A stretch of 64,000 nt of DNA. Source: Symbiodinium natans (Eukaryota > Sar > Dinophyceae > Suessiales > Symbiodiniaceae). Positions within the stretch are counted from its first letter, which is position 1, and the number at the start of each line of letters is the position of its first letter. Both the position numbers and the translations under genes were made by a program. Shown one piece after another: positions 10,063-19,700 of this stretch. Below the pieces are notes generated by a model. It saw nothing but the letters and a program-made list of their open reading frames with translations, made no database searches and had not been told where the DNA came from. Location of the stretch: assembly GCA_905221605.1 (NCBI GenBank), contig CAJNDS010002396.1, positions 196,501 through 260,500 of the forward strand, written 5' to 3'.

Positions 10063-10433
10063 GCGGAAGGGGCTTTAGGGTTATAGGGCTTATAGGGCCT
10101 GTAGGGGTTTAGGGTTTAGGAAGTTTTTGTGTTTTTTTTGTTGGAGGAGAGGGGGGGGGGGCGGGCGGGGAGTGCAGTGAAACGAACTGAGGAGGCATTT
10201 AAAACATCTCGATATGTTGCAAGCATACAAAAGCTTGAGGCAGTTGGGGTCTAGACTGTTTTGAGAGGGGTAGGCTGTTGGGCTGCATTGGGTCTTTGGC
10301 TCCGGGTTGAGGCTTCGGGTCTAGGATTCATGGTGATTTGGGGTTTTGAGGGTTTCGGGGGTTTATGGCCCTTCCTGGTACACCCGAGACCCTCAACCAT
10401 TGACCCGACACCCGGCTGACCAGGCCACCGTGC

Positions 10434-10492
10434 AGCAGTCCAACGAGTGCTTCAACGGCGCTCTGGCAGGCGCTCAAATCCTCGCGACCTGG
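10434..10492 (+). CDS. Duplicated exon 3 (copy B)
   Basis: Paralogue of 6200-6268 (ATVQQSNECFNGALAGAQIL, then ATW). The preceding intron is about 370 nt here and 1.8 kb in copy A. The frame stays open a few codons further (RCR), so the donor is not fixed. Confidence 0.6.
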
Positions 10493-10499
10493 CGATGCA

Positions 10500-11230
10500 G
10501 GGGCCAAGGGGGGGGGAGGGGGGTTCGCAAGGGTGAGGTTTCGGGTGCAGGGTTTAGGGTTTAGGGTTAAGGCTTTCATTGTAGAGCGACCCAATTCAAG
10601 TAGGTTTTTTGGAGTTCTGGGAGGGTTTGGAGACTGCCTCTTCCAGTCGGCGGCTCCAAACAAAAAACGCCGTAGACTTTTTCAACGCTCGGTCGCCAAA
10701 ATTTGCTTCACAGGGCTTAGGGCAGGTTTTAGGATTTAGGGCAGGACGTTCCCAGGTCAATTGCAGGCTTGGCAATTCTGTAGATAAAGCAGCAGCAGTC
10801 CGTAAAACTCAGACACGGCCACCCCTATAGGCAGGAAGAAGCCCAGTCCTGCATAGCACACACACTAACAGAAAACTGGAGCACCTCCCCGCCTTTGTCA
10901 TGATGGATATTGGGCGACCGAGTACAACCCTGAGCCATGAATCTTGACCAGCCGAGGATTACTTGCGAAGTGGAAAGTCCCACAAGGAGTCAAAAGGGTG
11001 TCAGCGTGAGGTGGGTAAACTACCTCCTCCTGTGCTCAGTTTAGGGTGCAGGCCTTATATAACCCTATTTACAGGGCTTTGTAGGGTTTTAGGGTCCTGC
11101 GGCTTCTTCTTTCTTGTCCGACTTGCTGGTTTGGACGAGCAGATTGTCTGTAGCGCGGGCAGCTACGAGTTGATGATAGATCTGATGGTCCAAAGGCCCT
11201 TGTCGTCCTCGTGTCGAAAAAGTTAAGCCA
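10500..11230. other. No firm gene seen
   Basis: TTTAGGG copies at 10545-10570, otherwise unique sequence. Short open frames exist but none with a domain or conserved partner. Confidence 0.35.
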
Positions 11231-11236
11231 ACATGC

Positions 11237-11552
11237 CTACGATTTTTCCATGATGGAAGCACAGAAGCACTTTTGTGCGAGGGTTTCGACATACTCGTAC
11301 GTGTGCATGGTGATGGTTCCCATCGGTGGCGCGACAAGCTTGTATATCTCTCGAATAGCTGGAGCAACATGCAGCTGAGTAATAAGGTATGTCCTTCTCC
11401 CGGTGGCGTATGACACGTCTATGGTCAGCGTGCTAGATTCTGATGCTTCTTGGAGTGCCCTACACAAAAATGAGCCTTCTTATCCTGTGACCCAACCTGC
11501 CTCTTGCCGCCAGGCCCAGCACATTTTGCCACGGTGTTGTCGGAATCCATAA
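11237..11552 (-). pseudogene. Minus-strand coding sequence split by a frameshift
   Basis: Reading leftward from 11552, a frame opens at an ATG (MDSDNTVAKCAGPGGKRQ) and runs past 11480. A second frame continues to a TAG at 11237 with strongly protein-like content (TLTIDVSYATGRRTYL, then VAPAIREIYKLV and MHTYEYVETLAQK). The two frames overlap near 11425-11480 and do not join without a shift or a tiny intron. Normal codon use and the absence of repeats argue for a real gene or a recent pseudogene. The family is not recognised. It is one of very few minus-strand candidates. Confidence 0.4.
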
Positions 11553-11744
11553 CCTCAAACCCTAAACTAAGCCTTTGACCTTGCCGGGCAACGCAGCAAT
11601 AAAGCGCAAGAATTGCAGCGTGACCGCACATCCTAGACCCCTTAGAACAGGCGGAAATGCTCCTTGATTGTTGGTTCCCTTTGTCTTTGTTGAAGTGTAG
11701 AAGCGTACTCTAGGCAAACCCCTAGACGGGGAACCTCCAACAAG

Positions 11745-11808
11745 GAGCCGCGATCGGACTCTGTCTGGAAGGGCAAGAGTAAGAGCTGGCCGCCACATGA
11801 CTGCACTG
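11745..11808 (+). CDS. Candidate exon related to 8444-8506
   Basis: After CAACAAG the frame reads EPRSDSVWKGKSKSWPPHD. It shares the order EP, basic KGK, S and P-H with the exon at 8444. The 3' limit is uncertain. Confidence 0.35.
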
Positions 11809-11937
11809 GAATTGCCCCTAAACCCTAGTCACCAGGTCTCGGGTTTCAGTTTGCCCGTTTGTCGCCAGATGCATATTGTGATCATATTGTGACTGAAAGA
11901 CAGGGCTTGCTAAAGGCTTCTTCCCCTTGCTATGTAG

Positions 11938-12031
11938 GCCTGATGACCCGGACAACCAGGTCGCAGCCCAAGGAAGCAGACTCCGACGCGTGCGTGGCAG
12001 AAAGCTCTCTGCGCGCAGAGGCGCCGCCCTT
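11938..12031 (+). CDS. Candidate exon with consensus splice sites
   Basis: The acceptor CTTCTTCCCCTTGCTATGTAG has a polypyrimidine tract and the donor is GTGAGT, the most canonical pair in the window. Two frames are open across the 94 nt (PDDPDNQVAAQGSRLRR or SQPKEADSDACVAESS), so the reading is undecided. Confidence 0.45.
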
Positions 12032-12044
12032 GTGAGTCATAAGG

Positions 12045-13650
12045 CTTTGGGTCTGCAGGGTTTAAGGTTTAAAAGGGCCTAGGGTTTAGTTTGGGGTTTG
12101 GTTTGGGGTTTAGGGGTTTTGGGTCTTGGGTGTCCTGTTCGAGTTTTGAGGCATGGGTGTCTACCGTGCATAGTGTATAGGAAGGAATCTATGGAGAATG
12201 TCTTATGCACAACCTCAGTGTCCCGGGCAGTGCCAGGGATATTTACTCCTCAAGAAACCCCCTCAGCCCACACACATTGGCTGAGAAAAACACAGCCCAC
12301 TGGCTTTTTCTGTGAACCTAAATTCCCGGAAGTCCAGTAGGGTCAGGGTGTATGAGTGCCAAAAACATCAGCGTGCTAGCAGTTGTCAAATGCTAGAGAA
12401 GCCCAAATCCCGTACTTCCAGCCCTCTGCGTGTCAGATCTCTCAGGCATCAAATTTTGGGCACAGGGCTTGCTGTTGGTCATGTAGATGGCCCTTCTCGC
12501 TAGTGCACCCGTTCTGCAACCCAATTCCGGGGGTCGACACGGGTCCCTCATCCCCCTTGCACTCGAGACTATTCTCATCTCTCGCGAGTGCTGGAACAGT
12601 GGAGTCTGGATGTGATCAGGGGGGTAGTGACGCTCAGTCCTGCTTCTACTCGCGGGGGAGTCTCTGCCATCGATCCGACGTATGATCCCCCAAGCCAACA
12701 TGTGACGACAAAAGGGCTTCTACAGGGGTTTCGCAAAAGGCGGTCCCCGAATGCGCCCCCAAAACACGATAATCCTTGTACTGGGACCCGCCCCCCAAAT
12801 TTAGGGAACAGGGCAACCGAGACAAAACCCCCTAACACAAACCCAACATTGCGAGGCGCCGGAGTTTGTCCCGGGGCAGTCGGTCAGCGAGAGTCCCCTA
12901 GAGGTGCGCCGCAGGGACGGTTTAGGTCTTAGGGTTTAGGATTTAGGCTTTAGGGTTAGGGTTTAGAGTGTGTTTTGGGGGGAGTTCGGCCCTGAGCCTT
13001 CAGCGCAGGCCCCGAATCCACCTTTTAACTTTTTTTGTGGCTAGGGCTCAGAGGGCTTAGAGTCTGTTAGAGTCTAGGAGCCTGGGTTGGGCTACCTGGG
13101 GATTTAACGCTGCAACAACCCGGCGAACCCTAAAGTGCAAATCATGGCAGCCCATCGCTCGCTGGTCTGACATCAAATGCCTTAACAGCCCGAGCCCGTA
13201 TTTTCGCAGATGGGGGAGGGGGCGGAGGTGGCAAAATCACCTACAACCAAGCATGTCCTTAGGGGGGTACTTCTACAACAGTTTGGATATAACGACCCAT
13301 ATCATCCCCTCAAGAATCCCTATACATTGGTGGCACACAGCACCCCCACATACCCACTCCCCAAAATCGGCTCGCATGGGTATACACCGCAGCCCCCACT
13401 TGACGTCTGAGGGTGCTGGTGGCGATTTAGGCTCTAGGGTTTGGGATTTGGGGTTCAGAGGCATTAGATCATCCCTTGGGCTTGGGCGGCCCCTTTTTCA
13501 AGGTCCTCTACGGAAATATGAATGGCCATATCAGGAGTAGATTAAGAGATTTCAGCCCACAATTTTGATTCCCTAGATGTTTAGGATCCGAAATGCCAAA
13601 GGCTTGCCTCCATACCGCCATTAGCGATGCAGCCCGCAAGATAGATATCC
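12045..13650. other. Non-coding with scattered heptamers
   Basis: G-strand telomere-like text at 12055-12125 and 12920-12970. Overlapping open frames occur on both strands around 12380-12930, but none stands out. Confidence 0.35.
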
Positions 13651-13653
13651 GGG

Positions 13654-13719
13654 TCCTAAACCCTAAACCCTAACCCTAAACCCTAAACCCTAAACCCTAA
13701 ACCCTAAACCCTAAACCCC
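13654..13719. repeat. CCCTAAA array (9 copies)
   Basis: Tandem heptamers, one missing an A, directly left of the exon at 13735. Confidence 0.9.
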
Positions 13720-13734
13720 AGTCGTCTGGCACAG

Positions 13735-13821
13735 GAGTGTTCGCCTGTGCTCCCCAACATGGTCATGGCCGACCAGCTGCCACTGTCTCAGCCGTGTCAC
13801 CACAATCCTGGAAGCTCTGCT
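13735..13821 (+). CDS. Exon with M/V/P-rich motif
   Basis: A CACAG acceptor precedes 29 codons, ECSPVLPNMVMADQLPLSQP then CHHNPGSSA, with a GTAGGGG donor at 13822. The PVLPNMVM part resembles the PVM/MPV exons at 14085, 14554 and 15217. The intron that follows begins exactly with a copy of the TAGGGGTCGGAAT dispersed repeat. Confidence 0.55.
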
Positions 13822-13912
13822 GTAGGGGTCGGAATAGCTATGAAGCTATGAATAGTATTCCCATATGGTTCTTATACAATTCCACCACAATACCCCCCCC
13901 CCCCCCCCCCCC
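13822..13912. repeat. TAGGGGTCGGAAT dispersed repeat, copy 1, ending in poly(C)
   Basis: Shares TAGGGGTCGGAATA, ATAGTATTCCC, CATATGGT and CAATACCCC landmarks with copies near 31002, 32507 and (inverted) 30135. This copy ends in about 20 C. Confidence 0.65.
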
Positions 13913-14084
13913 AACAAAAAAGCAATCAAGCCGAATATCCACACCCCGCCGCGTGAACTCCTCGAGTTGGGTGTATGGCTAAGGCGCTGTTGTTTCCCGG
14001 ACTGATAGAGTTCTTGAAAAGTGTTCTAAAGTGTTGCGATGTAAAGTTTAGGGTTTAGGTACGGCCTTCATGCTTGTGTCCAAG

Positions 14085-14124
14085 GCCCATCCCAGTCATG
14101 GTGGTGCCAGTGCAGATGTTCGAG
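14085..14124 (+). CDS. PVM-motif exon, copy 1 (limits uncertain)
   Basis: The segment encodes PIPVMVVPVQMFEA in one frame and matches the DNA at 15217-15310, including a tail after the presumed exon (ATCTATCAT and GGGAATTT occur in both). A second frame (AHPSHGGASADVRG) is also open, so coding status rests on the similarity to the other PVM exons. Confidence 0.4.
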
Positions 14125-14553
14125 GCGTGGATCTATCATTGAAACTATACTGGGAATTTCGAAAAGATTCGTGTTTCGTGGCGGCCGTTTAGGGCTCACC
14201 TAAATGTGGCCTTCAACCCTAAGCCCCAACCCATGAGGTTAGTGATCGCAACGTTGGAGGTTGAATAAGGCATGAAACCGAGAAGTACTGCGGGGGCCTC
14301 AAGAGCGTTCGGCCTTGGCGGCACCCTAAACCCGAAGCCCTAAACCCAATTTTTTTGGATCACAAGGTTTTGGGCTTCAAGTTTGGGCACAAAGTGGGCT
14401 CCAGGAAGAGCTGCGAGCTCTGAGACTCTGAGCTCTGAAAATCGAAGCCACAAGCACGAAACCCTCAAAATCTAAACGCCCCAAAAGGGGGGACCAGAAC
14501 TTAGAGCACTGGCTATGCAACTAGCCTGCCTTACCGATGCCTTTTTAAACCAG

Positions 14554-14614
14554 GCTATGGTCCCGGTGATGGGAATGCAGCCGCCTTCCTCAGGCCGCTT
14601 GGCTTCGGCAGGAG
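14554..14614 (+). CDS. PVM-motif exon, copy 2
   Basis: A CCAG acceptor precedes AMVPVMGMQPPSSGRLASAG, with a GT donor at 14615 followed by TTTAGGG-like repeats. It belongs to the same M/V/P-rich family as the exons at 13735, 14085 and 15217. Confidence 0.55.
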
Positions 14615-14639
14615 GGTTGAGGTTTGGCAGGGGGTTTGG

Positions 14640-14688
14640 GGTTTAGGGTTCAGGGTTCAGGGTTCAGGGTTTAGGGTTTAGGGCTGTG
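14640..14688. repeat. TTTAGGG/TTCAGGG array
   Basis: Seven G-strand units, three with a TTCAGGG variant. Confidence 0.85.
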
Positions 14689-14798
14689 TGCTTTCGTGCA
14701 GGAGCTTAGGGGTTTTGGGTTGTGTCGGCGTCCAACTTGATTTTCTCGTCTTTACGTAGAGTTAGGTCAGGGCTACATCTCAAGCCCCATGACTTAGA

Positions 14799-14846
14799 AC
14801 CCTAAACCCTAAACCCTAAACCCTAAACCCCAAACCCTAAACCCTG
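14799..14846. repeat. CCCTAAA array
   Basis: Seven C-strand units immediately before the open frame at 14851. Confidence 0.85.
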
Positions 14847-14850
14847 CAGC

Positions 14851-15003
14851 ATGCATCCCCAGCATGGACTGGCCTACTTACCCGTGCCTACCTTCGGGGC
14901 ACAAACCGGCTGGCAATCTCTCTTGCCCAGAACTGGCATGATGACTGGTTCCCCCTCACCCCTCGATTTTTTCTTATCGCCGTGTGAAGAACCCGAGCCC
15001 TGA
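14851..15003 (+). CDS. 50-codon frame with ATG, function unknown
   Basis: An ATG directly after CCCTGCAG opens a 50-codon frame (begins MHPQHGLAYLPVPTFGAQ, ends FLSPCEEPEP) closed by TGA at 15001. Composition is rich in P, G and aromatic residues and free of repeat artefacts. It could be a whole small gene or, more likely given the acceptor, an exon whose true 3' edge lies inside. No domain recognised. Confidence 0.45.
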   Translation: MHPQHGLAYLPVPTFGAQTGWQSLLPRTGMMTGSPSPLDFFLSPCEEPEP

Positions 15004-15216
15004 AACCCGGACCACAACCCCTGAAGCCCGAAGCACTCCTGTGAAACCCTAAGCCTGGAAACTCGCCCCCCAACCTGAAACCCCAAACCCTAAATAGTCC
15101 CCCGATTGAAGGTTCAAACCCTAAACCCTATAAACCCTATAAACCCTACAAACCCTATAAACGCTATAAACCCTGAACCCTAAACCGCCCTTAGCTCCAA
15201 AGTCATAGTTCTCCAG

Positions 15217-15285
15217 GCATGCAGCTCCCAGTCATGGCCATGCCAGTAGAGATGCAGCAGATGGTGCCGCAGATGGAGTCACCTG
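15217..15285 (+). CDS. PVM-motif exon, copy 3
   Basis: After CTCCAG the frame reads MQLPVMAMPVEMQQMVPQME and on to SPG, with a GC donor possible at the end. It stays open to 15380, but the region beyond 15290 turns AT-rich. Methionine- and proline-rich; similar to 14085 and 14554. Confidence 0.5.
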
Positions 15286-15389
15286 GCTATCATCTATATC
15301 CCCCTTGGGAATTTTGTTGTTCATACAAAGCCCAAGAGGATATTAATAACATTATTTTCATTAAGGTTCTAAGGGGAGCATAGTTATGG

Positions 15390-16100
15390 TTTCTAGAGGG
15401 GTTCCCTGTGATACTTCAGGGTTTGGGCGGGCTGGGGGCCTGAAGATGGGGGGGATCCAGGGTTGGGGCGTTTCTTGGGGGTGTTGGGAGGGGTTCGCAA
15501 CAAAGCCGGGTCCGTGTGTTCCCCTACGTGGTCGGCTCTCTCGACATGACGGCCCCTTCGACTGCCGGCCCCACAACATCACCAGAGCTTGAGAGAACTA
15601 CAGGGAAGAACCAAGAGAGAGAGAGAGAGAGACACCCGAACACTACTGGCCTGCTAGCATACTGGGGGAGTCAACATGTTGTGGAGGGACGAAGGGATAA
15701 CTAAGCTGGACAGGGAACGAAAGGGAGCCGGTTCCTGCTTAGAATCACATAGTGCTTAGAGGCCCTGGCAGTTCCACAGCTTCAGTTCATCCTCCACTCT
15801 GTAACGCACGCCTTCGGGCGGCCCCCTTAAATAAAGGGGGTTAGGTGCGCAGAAAGAAAGAAAGACGCCCGAACAGGGACCGTAGAGTTTTCCAAGATAC
15901 TCTGGACCCCCAACCCCTCCAAGGTCTGCTGGCTGGGCGCCACCACCAGAGGCTGGTGATGCCGGGGGCCTTGGCTGAGGTTCCGAATGCTTCAGGGTCC
16001 AGAAAGTTTAGGGCTTGGGGTGTGAGAGCAGGAGGTTGGGGTTCCTTTCGGGAGTTGCCGAGCCCGAAAGCCTGAAGACTCGGCCCAGCAGGGCCTTCTT
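15390..16100. other. No firm gene seen
   Basis: Unique sequence with a (GA) run at 15617-15632. Open frames on both strands overlap without a preferred one. Confidence 0.3.
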
Positions 16101-16101
16101 G

Positions 16102-16219
16102 GCCCTAAACCCTAAACCCTAAACCCTAAACCCTAACCCCTAACCCCTAAACCCTAAACCCTAAACCCTAAACCCTAAACCCTAAACCCTAAACCCTAAA
16201 CCCTAATCCTAAACCCTAG
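16102..16219. repeat. CCCTAAA array (about 16 copies)
   Basis: Nearly perfect C-strand heptamers with a few CCCTAACC and CCTAAT variants. Confidence 0.95.
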
Positions 16220-16224
16220 ACCCC

Positions 16225-16290
16225 CTCAGAGGCTTGGGGGCGTTGTCCCCCACGACCAGGGCTCGCTTACGATTTTCCCGTGGGTTTTCT
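16225..16290. other. Possible exon between facing telomere-like arrays
   Basis: Both strands are open: + RLGGVVPHDQGSLTIFP, - ENRKRALVVGDNAPKPLRG. The minus reading has a GTCTAGGG donor. Strand cannot be decided from the sequence. Confidence 0.3.
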
Positions 16291-16900
16291 AGAGGATTGA
16301 GGTTTTGAGGGCTTTTTCTAGATTTTGTGGGGCTTAGGGGGCTGATAAGGTTTGGAGGGCTTCTGTGGGGCTTTTGAGTCTGTTTTTGAGGTGTTTCTAT
16401 GGCTTTCGGGCTTATGAGATTTCGATTCTTTTGTGAGTTTATGATGCGTTGAGGGTTTCTGTCGGGTATATGAGGTTTCGAGGGTGTTTGTAGGGTTTCT
16501 GGATGTTGCTGTTCTGCAGGGTAGGCTTTGTAGGGTTTACAAGGCCGTGAGGGCTTAGGGGTTTGAGAGGTGTAAGATTTAGATTTAGGGTTTCCGGCTT
16601 GGGGTTCTTTTGGGTATCCTGTATCATAGGAACCCCCCCCCCCCCCCCCCAAAAGGACCATCATTGAGAGAACCTCCCGCATGGCTCGGATCGGGTTTTG
16701 CGTGTTCAGGCACCCTAAGACACCATTTTAGTTGCACCGCCCCGGCCCCATGCTTCCACACATGCATAATATGTAATGTATATATTTATATATGTATATA
16801 TTAATGTGAAGTTTCCGATAGTTAGGGGCCCCGTGGCTATAGCCGGTGTTTATATGCAGTTCGGGCTAGCACTTAATACTTGCAGCTCTTGTCGCTGCCC
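16291..16900. repeat. Degenerate G-strand tract, poly(C) and (TA) sequence
   Basis: Heavily diverged GGGTTT-type text fills 16291-16600, followed by about 18 C at 16633 and alternating TATA sequence at 16775-16800. The long minus-strand frame here is repeat translation. Confidence 0.6.
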
Positions 16901-16926
16901 ATGAACCAAGTACACCGCGTCGCCAG

Positions 16927-16968
16927 GCCGACACATCTGCTAGCCCTGCCGAGGATGAAGCAGAGAAG
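16927..16968 (+). CDS. Short acidic exon
   Basis: CGCCAG acceptor, 14 codons ADTSASPAEDEAEK, donor GTGCGG. Composition matches the other acidic exons. Confidence 0.45.
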
Positions 16969-17673
16969 GTGCGGGCGTCAACCTCTCTCCCCCCCACCCC
17001 ACACGCGCACACATCCGTTAAGGGTTTAGGGTGTAGTCTTACCTGCAACCCCAATCCCTGCACATTAGCAGGCCCGCAAAATGCAAAAATCGCTGATGAA
17101 GCAGCAAAGATGCAAACATCGCCGATGAAGCCTACCCTCCTTCATGTATTTACGCACCAGGTGAAGCATCCTAAAATTAAAACCCTAAACCTCAAACCCC
17201 TAATGGAAATCTCAAGCCTATTGGGCCTAGGCTTTGAGTTTTCGGGTTGTTGAGGTTTGGGGTTGGAGGTCAAGGGCTCGAGGTCCAAGGCTTCGGAGTT
17301 TTGAAGTGGTGGGTGGGGACCATCGTCTCCGGGAACGCCCTTCAAAATAATCCCGAACGTAGGGTTTGGGGTTCAGGGTTTAGGGTTTAGGGTTAGGGCT
17401 CGGGTGTTTAGGGCTTCAGTGTGTAGTGTATATCCCAGAGCCTACGGCCCTTGAAAACAGTTGTATGCTTTGGTGTTCCAGGTCTCCTTTGCTAGGCGCC
17501 CAGAGTCTCTGCGGTTGGTGTTCTTTTCGGATGATTCTGAGGAGAGTTTAGGGCTTATAGGGTTTAGGGCTTTTCAGTTTATAGGGTTTAGGGCTTAGAG
17601 GACCCCAAAAATTCAAAAATCGTTCCTTTTTGTACAAAACCTGGTAGTCAGTCTCACGCCAAATCCTGGGCAG

Positions 17674-17713
17674 GAGCCCGCGGCAGAGCCCGCGCCCCAG
17701 CCGGCTGCTTTCC
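17674..17713 (+). CDS. Pro/Ala/Glu exon
   Basis: GGGCAG acceptor, EPAAEPAPQPAAF, GT donor at 17714. A low-complexity linker. The TA-flanked palindromic element begins ten bases downstream, inside the intron. Confidence 0.4.
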
Positions 17714-17722
17714 GTAGGACTT

Positions 17723-17836
17723 TACCCAGAGACTCCGAAACCCCTTAATTAAGGAATATGCCTTAAATCATATTCGGGTTCCTATTATAATTTAAGGTAT
17801 ATTCCTTAATTAAGGGGTTTTGGAGTCTCTGGGTAC
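17723..17836. mobile_element. Palindromic MITE, TA target site
   Basis: The outermost TA dinucleotides enclose CCCAGAGACTCC...GGAGTCTCTGGG. The arms match for about 50 bp with roughly three mismatches and include CCCCTTAATTAAGGAATAT. Such a short near-perfect inverted repeat flanked by TA is what Tc1/mariner-type (Stowaway-like) MITEs look like. It has no coding capacity. Confidence 0.75.
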
Positions 17837-17879
17837 CAACTCTCTTAAGCCCTAAACGGCGACCCTCCTCCCCCCGAAG

Positions 17880-18440
17880 CTCTCGAGATTCCTAAACCCT
17901 TTTAACCCTAAACCCTTTTAAGCCCTAAACCTCTTCTCTCTAGATTCCTTTAAACCATCCTAGTGCCTCAGAAAATCCCTCGATCCACATCCTAAGAGTT
18001 GTATCATTGTACGCATGTGCCCAGTCCCCACACCCTGAACCCTTCACGTCTTGGGGTTCGGGGCCCTAAGCCCTGAACCCTAAATCCTAAGGGTCTGGGG
18101 CCACCAAGCCCTAAACCCTAAACCCTAAACCACATAAATAGCTGATTCTCGAAGGCCTGCAGGGCCTGGGGTCTGGCCAGGATTCGGGTTGGCGGTTTAC
18201 AGGGTTTATAGGATGTAGGGTTTTGGGTTTATAGGGCTTATAGAGTTTATAGGGTATACGTTTATAGGGATTTATAGGGGTTTATAGGGTTTTAAGGGTT
18301 TAGAGGGTTTCTAGGGTTTTAGGGTGTTTAGGGTTTCTAGAGTTTATAGGGTTACAGGGTTTCGGGGGTTTTGAGGGTTTAGAGGGTTCATAGGGTTTAG
18401 GGTTTTAGGGGTTTCTAGGGTTTGGGGAGTGCAGGGTTCA
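17880..18440. repeat. Degenerate telomere-like text, C-strand then G-strand
   Basis: CCCTAAA-like sequence at about 17830-18130 is followed by long GGGTTTATAGGG-type text from 18177 to 18440. A tiny candidate exon may lie between (GGCCTGGGGTCTGG at about 18153). Confidence 0.6.
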
Positions 18441-18469
18441 GGTCTAGGGGCCCTGAGACTGCGGAGCAG

Positions 18470-18496
18470 GAATCCGAAGCCAGCCGTGCCAGCAAG
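18470..18496 (+). CDS. Possible micro-exon
   Basis: GAGCAG acceptor followed by ESEASRASK. It resembles ESEDEAS at 37003. Weak support. Confidence 0.25.
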
Positions 18497-18803
18497 GATG
18501 TTTGAGCTTTTGGGGATTCTCGCCTTGGGTTGCGTTACCCAACATCCCAAAAGGCCGCCCCCCAGATCTTGTTTCTGGGTGTCAGGGATGCAGCATGGTT
18601 TTGTGTGCAGAAACTGCCGAGTGGTGCTGCACCCGCGTCAGTCGACCGTTTTTTGTAAAGGGCTTACCCGGACCCTTGAGTATGGTTTCTTTTTGTGAGC
18701 ACCAACTTTTGTGGTGAGTAGTTGAGAAGAGCCACAAATAAGGGCTGGGACAGGGCTAAGCCCTATAAACCCTAAACCCTTGCGCATTATTTTACTTGTG
18801 CAG

Positions 18804-18918
18804 CTCTAGCGCAAGGCGATCTGGCTGCGAAGACGATGACGACTGCGACTCCGTATTCGGAGAGCCGCCCGCGCGGAACTCGATGTCCCAAAGGAAGAAC
18901 AAGACTACTGTGTTCTAG
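18804..18918 (+). CDS. Terminal exon, acidic then basic tail
   Basis: Preceded by CCCTAAACC and a TTTACTTGTGCAG acceptor. One leading nucleotide and 37 codons read SSARRSGCEDDDDCDSVFGE, then PPARNSMSQRKNKTTVF and a TAG at 18916. The mixture of a D-rich patch and basic end fits a C-terminal exon. Function unknown. Confidence 0.55.
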
Positions 18919-18929
18919 TCAGTTAAGGA

Positions 18930-19695
18930 ACTTAAATTCAATTGCCCTTTTTATGAACCCATTATGGAAACCTAATCTACAAGCTCCTTTGGGTGCCGGA
19001 TGAGCAGTTCCTAACTACTTGTAGCACGACAAATGTCCGATCTTCAGGACCCCTCTGGTCAGCCCCAGGATGCTTTGCCTGGGGGTGAGGGTTCGCACGT
19101 CTGCTCCTTTAGGCTCTTCTGCAGCTTTTCTGCGGCTTCATTGCTTACCGACGTCCGAGGGCATAGTGGCTAATTTTGGTTCAGCGTTAATCCTCCTCCG
19201 CGGCTTTTCGGACAGCATGGGGCAGTCAGTCTCTCAGCACATGCCCCCCCCCCCCCCCCTCGCCTTCCCCCCAGGCGAGACAAGCCCAGAGCCACCTTGC
19301 CAAACAAAATAGTGGGAACTTGAGAAGGAAGCCGAAATTATGAGACAGTCCCCTTTACGAGGTTCCACGAAGCTCCGCTCTTGCCCTTTGTAGATACACA
19401 AAAAAAACACTTACAACCCCCAAAACCCTAAGCCCTAAGCCCTAAGGCCTAAACTGCAGAGTGCCCCGCTGAGCCGAATCATCCAGCAAGGTCATGCAGC
19501 GCCAGATGACCATCTGAGCTTGCCCGGTGCCAAGTGGGGGGTTTACAAAAATAAGGGACCCCCCGTATCATAGACCCTCAAATAGTAGGAGCCCCTCATG
19601 ACTAAGGACCCCAATAAGGTACCCCAAATTTCGGAAACCTCCAAGTTGTTCTAGGATCGCAATCGCCGGCCCTCATGCCCCCAGGCCCTCACCCA
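18930..19695. other. No firm gene seen
   Basis: Includes poly(C) at 19244 and, at 19597-19645, a copy of a repeat (ACTAAGGACCCCAATA...TTTCGGAAACC) also present at 30348-30390. Confidence 0.4.
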
Positions 19696-19700
19696 AAAAC

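Noticed and set aside
16209-16682. 157-codon minus-strand frame
   Set aside because: Mostly translation of degenerate TTTAGGG repeats; only the first about 20 codons look protein-like.
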